From IMG/VR virus record IMGVR_UViG_3300008055_001374, positions 1 through 25,868 of that record: a stretch of 25,868 bases of DNA. One strand, written 5' to 3'. The notes beneath the pieces were generated by a model that saw only the letters and a list, made by a program, of their open reading frames with translations, was not told the origin of the DNA and made no database searches. The translations under genes and the position numbers were made by a program. Below are positions 1-6,545 of the stretch, one piece after another. Positions within the stretch are counted from its first letter, which is position 1. Each line of letters begins with the position of its first letter. This DNA is from a virus.

Positions 1-647
1 ATACAGTCAAAGTATGCGTGGATCTCACGTGATCCATCAAACGCAGCAGTACGCACGTGATCTGGTTTGTAAGAAAGGTGAGGATATGCTTCTTTGTACA
101 CGTCAAATGTCTTGCGACGAATCATCATAAAGCCGGTACCAAGCTCCATAACCTCAACTGGTTGATTGATTGGGATTTCTTTTGCGCCACCTTTAGGGTT
201 GAACACATAGTCACCAACAAACTTTTCAAGGTTGTTAGGATCCTCATCAGCAAAGCCTTTATCAACAGCAATCTTGATCTTTTCCCAGCTAATGCACTTT
301 TTAGGATATGGACCACCAATAATGTCGTATTCACTCTCATCTGTCTGCAAAGCAAGCAATGCAATAACATCTTGCGGGTTAAAACCAATATCGCTATCAA
401 TAAACATCAAATGAGTTGCATCGCTACGTAAGAACTCATCAACGCAATAGTTACGCGCACGAGTAATCAAAGACTCGTTAAACAAGTAATAGAGCTGAAG
501 AGGAATCTCATACTTGGCACAAATAGCAGCTAAATCTGCAATAGAACGCGCGTACATGCCTGCACAAGCGCCACCATACATTGGTGTTGCTACAAATAGT
601 TTTTTCTTTTGTAAATCGCCAACGGGTACTTTAATTTCAAATGACAT
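1..647 (-). CDS. Glycosyltransferase-like protein, 3' end cut by window edge
   Basis: An open frame starts at ATG 647 and runs off the left edge with no stop, giving 215 codons. After a short N-terminus comes a GT-A-like fold pattern: a strand LFVATPMYGG near residue 17, then MFIDSDIGF with a DSD metal-binding-type motif, then IIGGPYPKK and a block ending in LGTGFMMIRRKTF. I recognise this set from proteins annotated as glycosyltransferases in T4-like aquatic phages. Family knowledge suggests transfer of a sugar from a nucleotide sugar; the acceptor (DNA base, glycan or protein) cannot be read from the sequence. It follows the dCTP deaminase/dUTPase-like gene by 22 bases. The ribosome-binding site is weak (AAAGAAAG). 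It may be part of the modification operon or simply its neighbour. Confidence 0.7.
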   Translation of the reverse strand, partial: MSFEIKVPVGDLQKKKLFVATPMYGGACAGMYARSIADLAAICAKYEIPLQLYYLFNESLITRARNYCVDEFLRSDATHLMFIDSDIGFNPQDVIALLALQTDESEYDIIGGPYPKKCISWEKIKIAVDKGFADEDPNNLEKFVGDYVFNPKGGAKEIPINQPVEVMELGTGFMMIRRKTFDVYKEAYPHLSYKPDHVRTAAFDGSREIHAYFDC

Positions 648-669
648 ATGTTTCTTTCTTTAGGGTTAA

Positions 670-1290
670 TTATTTTTTTGTAGTCCCAAATGGACGACCT
701 GGTTTACGTTTAACTGGCTCTGGTGGTTTCTCTACTTTGAGTGTTGGGTCAACTTCAATGCCAAGAGCTTTCAGGTCCTGTTGAGCATTGTATGCTTCTG
801 TTTGGTATTTGATATCGTGCTGTTTACCACGACCATAGCTACCTTCGTACTTGTGCAATGCTTCAGCGTTGAAACTAAGGTATTGACCAATACGGGTACC
901 CTTTTGAATACGCATAGGACCACACGTGACATGCATCACACCCGCCATTACACCATCGTAACCAGAATCATATAGCCCCGATGTAAGGAATACGCCGTTA
1001 CGGTTCAATGTTGATCGAGTAATCACCCAACCGGCTTCATTGTCACCAACTACTATCATGTTTTCCATTACTACTTCATAATGGCCTTCAGGTAAATTGT
1101 AATAGCCAAGCGGATCCGGTTTCATCTCATACGAACCGCGATGTACTTTTTGCTTCTCATCAATTATAAATGTCGACTGTGACATTTTAAAGACTTTGCC
1201 TAGTCTAAGATCAACCGCATTAGGTTGAACATCACCCTCCTGAACATTAGATAGCGTCGATCTACTTTCAGGCCCCATAATATGCTTCAT
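670..1290 (-). CDS. dCTP deaminase/dUTPase superfamily protein
   Basis: A 206-residue protein of the Dcd/Dut trimeric beta fold. Seen near the N-terminus is VQPNAVDLRLG, the Dcd-type opening motif; in the middle TRSTLNRNGVFLTSG, then LYDSGYDG, and RIGQYLSF towards the C-terminal side. The tail is Lys/Pro-rich (KRKPGRP). Members deaminate dCTP and/or hydrolyse dUTP, keeping uracil out of DNA. The Asp of YDSGY corresponds to the substrate-binding Asp of both families, but the Glu that dCTP deaminases use for catalysis (E138 in the E. coli enzyme) falls on Val in my hand alignment, which favours dUTPase-like or altered activity. I chose ATG 1290 because it overlaps the kinase stop as ATGA and has AAGGAG five bases upstream; an in-frame GTG at 1296 has no room for that site. 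Confidence 0.75.
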   Translation of the reverse strand: MKHIMGPESRSTLSNVQEGDVQPNAVDLRLGKVFKMSQSTFIIDEKQKVHRGSYEMKPDPLGYYNLPEGHYEVVMENMIVVGDNEAGWVITRSTLNRNGVFLTSGLYDSGYDGVMAGVMHVTCGPMRIQKGTRIGQYLSFNAEALHKYEGSYGRGKQHDIKYQTEAYNAQQDLKALGIEVDPTLKVEKPPEPVKRKPGRPFGTTKK

Positions 1291-1877
1291 GCCCACTCCT
1301 TCATAATATTATCCATAACACTATTCACTCTTGTTTTAAGATAAGCTAAGTCTCCATCATTTAATACCTGATAGTCAACAAGGTTATCATTGAATCCGCG
1401 CTCTGTAATATGTCCATCGTACTCATAGTTAGGACGTTTGATGTTAATAATCTTAGCACCTAAGTTCTTCATTGCAAGATATTCATTGTCAAAACGTAGA
1501 TCAGTTACAACCCAAACATCGTTAGGTTGATACCGAATCTCTCCAATAACATAATTGGTAAACTGCTTTTCATCATACTTACGCATCAGCATACCAATCC
1601 CACGAACAAGATGTCTGCCTTCTACACGATACTGTTGCATGTCTCTTGTTACTTGCTTAGGCAAACAAAATTCAACAGTCGTTCGTTTAAAGTCATCATA
1701 CTCTTGCATTGTCTCAAAGACAAACAAATCTCTTACAACTGTCTTTATAGGATCAGCAAACGCAATTGTATGTGTTTTGAATACAGGCGCTGTATTAAAG
1801 TATTGTTTGATTAGAGCACCAACTGTATCTTTACCAGACCCCTTAGGTCCGGTAAGTGCAATCACTTTTAAGTTCAT
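1287..1877 (-). CDS. 1: Deoxynucleoside monophosphate kinase (T4 gp1-like)
   Basis: A 196-residue P-loop kinase. The Walker A motif GPKGSGKDT lies at about residues 10-18 after a hydrophobic strand, in the pattern of T4 gene 1 dNMP kinase (241 residues). TDLRFDNEY in the C-terminal half is a second conserved kinase region. The enzyme phosphorylates dNMPs, in T4 including the modified dCMP, to supply dNTPs for phage DNA. It sits between dpdA and the dCTP deaminase/dUTPase-like gene in a nucleotide and DNA-modification operon. ATG 1877 is preferred; an in-frame TTG at 1889 would add four residues and overlap dpdA, but the P-loop spacing fits the ATG and neither start has a strong ribosome-binding site. 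Confidence 0.8.
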   Translation of the reverse strand: MNLKVIALTGPKGSGKDTVGALIKQYFNTAPVFKTHTIAFADPIKTVVRDLFVFETMQEYDDFKRTTVEFCLPKQVTRDMQQYRVEGRHLVRGIGMLMRKYDEKQFTNYVIGEIRYQPNDVWVVTDLRFDNEYLAMKNLGAKIINIKRPNYEYDGHITERGFNDNLVDYQVLNDGDLAYLKTRVNSVMDNIMKEWA

Positions 1878-1879
1878 GT

Positions 1880-2725
1880 TTAGTTGCAAAGAGAATTAAT
1901 GTATTTAATGTTATCATAAACAGCCAACGTATTATGCTCACCTTCGTAAGAAAAATCAACCTCTTTTTCAAACTTACCATTCATCAGCCCAGTCGGTGAG
2001 TTATCAAAGCGGATACCGTTAATACCAGCCCATACAGCAGCACTCGAATCCCATGTAAAGATAAAGTCATGGTACTCACGCAACAGGTCAATCTCTTTTG
2101 GTCCATCAACCATACCAAGACAATGGAAACGTTTTCTTGCGTTGTTGTTAAGCAAGTTACGTTTCTCTAGTTCACGGAATACAGCAAGACGGGACAGGTA
2201 GCGTTGCATTTTATACGCATCGTTACGTTTACCACCCTCAAACGTTGTCTCATCAACACCACAAGCAATTGGCGCTCCAAGAATAGACAATCCGATCAGA
2301 TCAACTTCTGGTGTATTCAGTGCCCACTCAACAGCGTTAATGTAATCGGTCATGTCACCGAGCTCACTCTGCGGTACAAAAAACGTACCAAATCCAGCAG
2401 CCCTAAACTCAGGAATCAACTTCTTTGCAGCATCAACTGTAACACGTGACTGTTGCTTTGGATAGTCAGAAAGGACGATGCAGTTTGCTTTGCATTGCTT
2501 GCCCATCTCAATCAGCTTACTTGACTCATACATTGGCAGACCGAGCTTAAACATCTCAAAAGCACTGTTGTCCATAATCTTATACTTGCCATCATCAAGG
2601 TTGGCATAGTAATCGCGATACTCTGGATCCTCTTCAACCAAATGAGCAAGTATCAGATGTGCACCATTTTTACGAGTATACTTTTCAAGATACTTGGTAG
2701 GGCTAATATGACAAAAATTAATCAT
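1880..2725 (-). CDS. dpdA: DpdA-type guanine transglycosylase (TGT-like, acts on DNA)
   Basis: A 281-residue TIM-barrel-like protein resembling tRNA-guanine transglycosylase, but shorter and without its C-terminal CxCxxC..H zinc site. Residues in order: MDNSAFEM (TGT substrate-binding Asp region), VLSDYPKQ, IGLSILG (compare the TGT GLAxGG loop), FHCLGM (compare HxLG) and FTWDSSAAV, whose Asp is my candidate nucleophile. Known phage DpdA proteins exchange guanine in DNA for 7-deazaguanine bases. The neighbouring FolE, QueD and QueE genes would supply the base, which strongly supports this role over a tRNA one. ATG 2725 is chosen because it follows the upstream stop directly; the longer frame to 2782 would overlap the T-fold gene. 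The alternative is an uncharacterised TGT paralogue acting on tRNA. Confidence 0.8.
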   Translation of the reverse strand: MINFCHISPTKYLEKYTRKNGAHLILAHLVEEDPEYRDYYANLDDGKYKIMDNSAFEMFKLGLPMYESSKLIEMGKQCKANCIVLSDYPKQQSRVTVDAAKKLIPEFRAAGFGTFFVPQSELGDMTDYINAVEWALNTPEVDLIGLSILGAPIACGVDETTFEGGKRNDAYKMQRYLSRLAVFRELEKRNLLNNNARKRFHCLGMVDGPKEIDLLREYHDFIFTWDSSAAVWAGINGIRFDNSPTGLMNGKFEKEVDFSYEGEHNTLAVYDNIKYINSLCN

Positions 2726-2726
2726 T

Positions 2727-3119
2727 TTATACTTTCGGAAAATACATACGGCAACCATTCTCACCGTCTTCTGATACTTCAATCACATAGTCTCTATCTG
2801 GCCACATGTTAATACATTTTGCATAAAGATCTCTTGCCATCATCTCACAGGACTTGTAGTCGAGCTGCAAAATACTATCTGCGTACCAGCGTTCCATAAT
2901 ACGCTTTGCTTGGATAAACTCAATATCACGATCGTCAAAAAATACTTCCATCTCTACACGAAAGTGAAAGATGTGACGATGTGGGGTACCCAAAAAACTA
3001 ACATCAAGCCAGTCTCCTGTTGCTAGTTTTGGATCTGTAGCAGCTTGAGGGTACTTGTGAATGCCCTCTTTCTGAAACGTCACCCAAATAAAACTTTTTT
3101 GCATTACAAAATCACTCAC
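2727..3119 (-). CDS. QueD-like T-fold protein without the catalytic Cys
   Basis: A 130-residue protein of a family I know only as unknown phage protein, but it can be aligned by hand to QueD. H21 (GIHKYP) matches the first zinc His; H47 and H49 (PHRHIFHFRVEMEV) match the HxH pair; DRDIEF matches the conserved DF turn; SCEMMARDLY matches the TSENLA helix; and E117 (VSED) matches the C-terminal Glu. The QueD catalytic Cys, four residues before the second His, is Leu43. So a zinc T-fold is likely but 6-carboxytetrahydropterin synthesis is not. Position next to dpdA suggests processing of a deazaguanine; the predicted CDG decarboxylase DpdL is one candidate identity. GTG 3119 is chosen because AAAGGA lies about six bases upstream; ATG 3104 is the alternative. 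Confidence 0.6.
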   Translation of the reverse strand: MSDFVMQKSFIWVTFQKEGIHKYPQAATDPKLATGDWLDVSFLGTPHRHIFHFRVEMEVFFDDRDIEFIQAKRIMERWYADSILQLDYKSCEMMARDLYAKCINMWPDRDYVIEVSEDGENGCRMYFPKV

Positions 3120-3120
3120 T

Positions 3121-3720
3121 TTAGTTCCTTTCAATAACAGCCTGACCATGGCGCGTTATATTAATTTGTATTTCTTTACCAAAAGATTCGCATATAAAAT
3201 CTACGGCGCGCTTTGGTCGTAAAAGATGATCATCCGTTGCCATTTTATTTGCATAATCATCAACGACAATTATACCACTCTTTTTGATTAAAAGCAACGA
3301 TAATGTTAGATCAACGAGTGTGTCTCTCTGGGTGTGTGATCCATCCAAGTAAATAAAATCAACAGTTTGATAATATGATGGTAATAAATTAGATAAATGT
3401 ACTTCCGATAAACCATTATAAACAGTGATTTGGTCTTTGTAGGGATGCTGATCAATATTGTTGCTAAAATTTTCCTTAACAATTTTCATGTCAAAAGGTA
3501 AATTGGTACGCTCAATTTCTTCACCACCCTCCCATGAATCAATACATATTAATTCTGAATCGGAGTTATTTTTAAGATAGTCGGCAAACCAAACTGTTGA
3601 TCTACCCTCAAAACAACCAATCTCCATTATTACAAATGGTTTAGTAGATACTACTCCATCTAATAAAAAACTCCATATGGACCTATGAACAGTTGACCAA
3701 TCACGGTAATTAAACTGCAT
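3121..3720 (-). CDS. Class I SAM-dependent methyltransferase
   Basis: A 199-residue Rossmann-fold methyltransferase. Motif I is IMEIGCFEGRSTVW at about residues 31-44. An acidic strand end, ICIDSWEGG, would bind the ribose of SAM. YLDGSHTQRDTLVDL followed by GIIVVDDY matches the Methyltransf_24/CmcI-like group, which uses metal- and SAM-dependent O-methylation on small molecules or sugars. The target is not visible from sequence: it could be a glycan, given the glycosyltransferase and sugar-dehydrogenase-like neighbours, or a modified base, given dpdA two genes away. It lies one base upstream of the T-fold gene, with GAAG just ahead of its ATG. The fold assignment is firm, the substrate open. 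Confidence 0.75.
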   Translation of the reverse strand: MQFNYRDWSTVHRSIWSFLLDGVVSTKPFVIMEIGCFEGRSTVWFADYLKNNSDSELICIDSWEGGEEIERTNLPFDMKIVKENFSNNIDQHPYKDQITVYNGLSEVHLSNLLPSYYQTVDFIYLDGSHTQRDTLVDLTLSLLLIKKSGIIVVDDYANKMATDDHLLRPKRAVDFICESFGKEIQINITRHGQAVIERN

Positions 3721-3725
3721 ATCTT

Positions 3726-4196
3726 CTAATTAACTTTTCTTTTTGTAATAAAAGGAAGTTTATGTCGTGCAGTTATTTCAAGCAATCCTGCCCGGAGATA
3801 GCTATTATCACGTAACCATTTAATCATATCTTGACGTGAATACCATGCAATCCATTTTGTTTCAAGACAAACATGACATATACGATCGCTGATTTTTTTA
3901 GGAGAGCGTAACCAACCGTCAGGGGTAGTTTCAACATAGAAGTTTCCATACTTGTCCATGTTTGCTTTAACATCCACAGAGTAGTAATTCCTCCACGTCG
4001 GAGCTTTAATTTCTATATCAATACCTCTTACTTGATGGTATTTGCTTTCTTCACGATCAATTACATCATAGCCCCATCCAATATTAGCATTTATTACAAG
4101 CAATTCAGCTTCACGAGCTCGTACAATACTAGGTTTATTACCGAAAGCTTTCATAAGTGTAGGTGTCCATTCTTTTGTTAAACGACTATTGGTCAT
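3726..4196 (-). CDS. Unknown phage protein with a PD-(D/E)XK-like motif
   Basis: A 156-residue protein related in my memory to unknown proteins of T4-like aquatic phages. What can be seen is a possible nuclease core: an early Glu in RAREAELLV, then GIDIEIKA with a strand-borne Asp, then YSVDVKANMDKYG, whose DVK fits the (D/E)xK element, then a strand NFYVETT. This order and spacing fit the PD-(D/E)XK nuclease fold, but this is inference from a pattern. The later segment KWIAWYSRQDMIKWL looks like an amphipathic helix. Its start overlaps the folE stop as ATGA, placing it in the deazaguanine operon, where a modification-sensitive nuclease would make sense. It may equally be a non-catalytic relative. 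Confidence 0.5.
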   Translation of the reverse strand: MTNSRLTKEWTPTLMKAFGNKPSIVRAREAELLVINANIGWGYDVIDREESKYHQVRGIDIEIKAPTWRNYYSVDVKANMDKYGNFYVETTPDGWLRSPKKISDRICHVCLETKWIAWYSRQDMIKWLRDNSYLRAGLLEITARHKLPFITKRKVN

Positions 4197-4867
4197 TTCA
4201 TTCTCGCTGAGTTTAAGAATTCGCGGCGCAGTTCTGAATTAGCTTCAGCAAATGCACCACGTGTTGCTAACGTCATGGTCGATGACGTTACGTCCTGAAT
4301 ACCACGTGACTTTACGCAGTAATGAACACCTTCAATATAAACAGCTACATCGGGAGATCCTGTAATGTAGGAAATTGTTTCAGCAATTTGCTCTGTCAAA
4401 CGTTCTTGCACTTGAGGACGTTTAGAGAAGAACTGAACAATTCTGTTTAGTTTTGACAAACCAAGTATGGTTTTCTTCGGAATGTATGCAACGGTTGCTT
4501 TACCGTCAATAACAACGAAATGGTGCTCACAGTTAGACTGAACATTAATATTACGTTCCAACACAAAGCTGTTCGTCTCTCCCATCTTATTTTCAATTCT
4601 TGTGCACTTGGGGAAATTTTCATAATTTAATCCTGTAAAGATTTCACGCACATACATCTTTGCAACACGATTTGGTGTATCTGTCAAGGAGTCATCTGTC
4701 AAATCAAGACCAAGTTCTTCCATGATTGCAGTAAAGTGTTTTGCAATTACCTTAATTTTCTTTTCATCTTTTACCTGAACTTGTTCATAGTTCATTGGTG
4801 TCTCTAACCCAACACTAACTAAATGTTCATGTACCTTAGCACCCAGTGCTGCGTCTGTCTTTTCCAT
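4193..4867 (-). CDS. folE: GTP cyclohydrolase I (FolE), first step to deazaguanine
   Basis: A 224-residue protein, the usual FolE-I length. The zinc ligands are intact: C113 and H116 in SNCEHHF and C184 in HYCVKSRGIQ, with the same spacing as C110/H113/C181 of the E. coli enzyme. ILGLSKLNRIV and RPQVQERLT are the conserved core, and GIQDVTSSTMT is close to the family signature. It converts GTP to 7,8-dihydroneopterin triphosphate, the substrate of QueD. With queD and queE upstream and dpdA downstream it belongs to deazaguanine synthesis rather than folate supply. GGAG lies about five bases before ATG 4867, supporting this start. Confidence 0.93.
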   Translation of the reverse strand: MEKTDAALGAKVHEHLVSVGLETPMNYEQVQVKDEKKIKVIAKHFTAIMEELGLDLTDDSLTDTPNRVAKMYVREIFTGLNYENFPKCTRIENKMGETNSFVLERNINVQSNCEHHFVVIDGKATVAYIPKKTILGLSKLNRIVQFFSKRPQVQERLTEQIAETISYITGSPDVAVYIEGVHYCVKSRGIQDVTSSTMTLATRGAFAEANSELRREFLNSARMK

Positions 4868-4874
4868 ATAACTC

Positions 4875-5096
4875 CTACTTCTTTGGTGGTTTAGGAGGCA
4901 CGTCCGGAAACGTACCCCATGGTTGCTTCAATTCAGATTGTACATGATCTGGTGGTCCAATGTCAACCCAGTTTCTTGAAAGAATAGTTTGACCTTTTAC
5001 ACATCCATCTTTTACAACATACCGAACTTGGTTCTCAATATGATCGTAGACACCATCAGGTACCCACGCAAATTGTTTGAATCCCGTACTAGCCAT
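4875..5096 (-). CDS. Small hypothetical protein between folE and queD
   Basis: A 73-residue protein I do not recognise. It has no signal peptide, membrane segment or clear metal motif; it holds several Trp and Tyr residues (FAWVPDGVYDH, NWVDIGPPDH) and ends in a Pro/Lys-rich tail (DVPPKPPKK). Its ATG overlaps the queD stop (TAATG), and its own stop is seven bases before folE, so the operon position supports it being real even though the ribosome-binding site is weak. A function in the deazaguanine pathway is possible only by association. Confidence 0.55.
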   Translation of the reverse strand: MASTGFKQFAWVPDGVYDHIENQVRYVVKDGCVKGQTILSRNWVDIGPPDHVQSELKQPWGTFPDVPPKPPKK

Positions 5097-5626
5097 TAAC
5101 GAACATCTTCAAACAGATCCTCATTCCATTCACGGTGTCCTTCGCGGAATGCCATATTCGCTTGTGTTTCACGTACTTCTACGCGGTAGCACCACAAGCG
5201 ATCTGCCTCTCCCTGTCCCCAGTAATCAGGAATGTAAACGCCGTTCACAAACTTATACAGTTGGTCAGCTAATCCTTCACAACCTAACTTGGGAAGAATT
5301 GTTAGCTTAGCAAGGTTGCGTTTCTCCATCTCTTTATAGAAATCAAGCTCAGGATCATCCTCGGCAACGAGCAACGTATGATCAAATTGATCTTCAAGAA
5401 TTTTTTTCAACTCTTTGAGACCACCATAATCAGCACACCAGTTGCGTGCATCAAGATTGTTTGTTCCAAAATAGAACTTCATGTTAAAACTATAACCATG
5501 AATTAGATTGCAATGGCTATCTGCTCTCCATTGACGATACGCACAAGGAAAGGAGTCATGATATTCCTTTGTTGAAACGTACTTGTATTGAATTGGTCTA
5601 TTGCCAAATGATGTTTGATCCCACAT
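5096..5626 (-). CDS. queD: 6-carboxy-tetrahydropterin synthase family (QueD)
   Basis: A 176-residue T-fold enzyme. C39 in SHCNLIHG is the catalytic Cys, four residues before H43, and FDHTLLVAEDDPEL carries the catalytic Asp-His region. VEVRET near the C-terminus holds the conserved Glu. QueD turns dihydroneopterin triphosphate from FolE into 6-carboxytetrahydropterin for QueE. Oddly, two usual zinc histidines are Tyr here: Y30 in PCAYRQW (for AAHR) and Y45 in HGYSF (for HGH). I recall the same RQW...HGY pattern from a proteobacterial QueD-like subgroup, so this is probably a subfamily trait. ATG 5626 directly follows the queE TAA; the longer frame to 5773 runs inside queE and is not used. Confidence 0.85.
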   Translation of the reverse strand: MWDQTSFGNRPIQYKYVSTKEYHDSFPCAYRQWRADSHCNLIHGYSFNMKFYFGTNNLDARNWCADYGGLKELKKILEDQFDHTLLVAEDDPELDFYKEMEKRNLAKLTILPKLGCEGLADQLYKFVNGVYIPDYWGQGEADRLWCYRVEVRETQANMAFREGHREWNEDLFEDVR

Positions 5627-5627
5627 A

Positions 5628-6545
5628 TTATGTTCCCATTGTGTTTCCCCAGATATGCACATGCACTCTTGAGGAATAGTTGTAACCACGCTTAAATGCC
5701 TCTTCAGCAATTTTAGCTTCTCCGATGTAACCAGCTTCGGTTCCCTTCTGAGCTTCAAGTGTTGCTCCAACACCCATAATCCAGACCGGATATGTCACGC
5801 CTACTTCCCTGAACTTCTCGATTGTTGCTTCGAGCTCATCCCAAGACTCCTGCTTACCACTAACAACAAACTTCAGTTGCCCATGTGGTGATAAATTTTG
5901 ATAACTTTTTACTATATCAGGACAGATAGCATCTTCTGCTTTCTCGCCCGATGTTGTAAACAGTTTTGGTGATACAGAGAAGAATACCTCTCCAGGATAT
6001 GCTTCACCAAAATATGAAGAAAATTCCGACGTCAACGGTTGAGTACCGTTCGTCTCCCATGTCATAAACAACGGGAAGTCACCTTCCGTAGCAAAGTGGT
6101 CAATGATAGCAATTGATGCGTGTTGTGCATGCTTCATCAAAGGCTCGCCACCTGTAAAGCACATATGCTGCATTGTACCGTTAATCTTATTAAACTTACC
6201 TTCAGGATTAGAAGGATGATACATTGACTGACGAATACGGTTACAAACCTCTTCTGCAGTATGTTTATGCTGTAAATGTTTAAACTTTGCAGACCACGAA
6301 TATGATGAATCACACCCATACTTCCATACAGGAAGATCTTCTAGCTTTTTAATGCTAGAGATATCTATTTGCTGATAAGGAAGTATATAGGTAGATGGAT
6401 CTGTGGGATCCTTCTGGCCGAAACCATCACACTGAAGGTTGCACAGAAAAAATCTTAGCCAGGCTGTTGGCCGGCCCGTATAATGACCCTCACCCTGAAT
6501 TGAGTGAAAGATCTCACTATATGCAATTGGTTTACTTGTATTCAT
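5628..6545 (-). CDS. queE: 7-carboxy-7-deazaguanine synthase, radical SAM (QueE)
   Basis: A 305-residue radical SAM enzyme that turns 6-carboxytetrahydropterin into 7-carboxy-7-deazaguanine (CDG). Seen: SIQGEGHYTGRPTAWLRF, the QueE opening, then C35 and C39 (FLCNLQC) and GCDSSYSW with C78. The GGEP motif (FTGGEPL) and WETNGT follow and match the family. Canonical QueE has a compact Cys cluster; here 38 residues separate the second and third Cys, so the enzyme belongs to a divergent, longer subgroup. The start overlaps the end of the dehydrogenase-like gene by 14 bases, and queD follows after one base. This gene and queD define the CDG branch of the operon. Confidence 0.88.
   Translation of the reverse strand: MNTSKPIAYSEIFHSIQGEGHYTGRPTAWLRFFLCNLQCDGFGQKDPTDPSTYILPYQQIDISSIKKLEDLPVWKYGCDSSYSWSAKFKHLQHKHTAEEVCNRIRQSMYHPSNPEGKFNKINGTMQHMCFTGGEPLMKHAQHASIAIIDHFATEGDFPLFMTWETNGTQPLTSEFSSYFGEAYPGEVFFSVSPKLFTTSGEKAEDAICPDIVKSYQNLSPHGQLKFVVSGKQESWDELEATIEKFREVGVTYPVWIMGVGATLEAQKGTEAGYIGEAKIAEEAFKRGYNYSSRVHVHIWGNTMGT

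Noticed and set aside
57-431. Plus-strand frame of 124 residues at the left edge
   Set aside because: It lies opposite the glycosyltransferase-like gene, which has recognisable motifs; the plus-strand product has none.
2726-2782. N-terminal extension of the DpdA-like protein by 19 residues
   Set aside because: It would overlap the T-fold gene; conserved similarity begins at MINFCHISP.
2727-3119. Calling the T-fold protein a second QueD
   Set aside because: The catalytic Cys is absent, so 6-carboxytetrahydropterin synthase activity is not supported.
5627-5773. N-terminal extension of QueD by 49 residues
   Set aside because: It would lie wholly inside queE; the ATG at 5626 directly after the queE stop fits the family N-terminus better.
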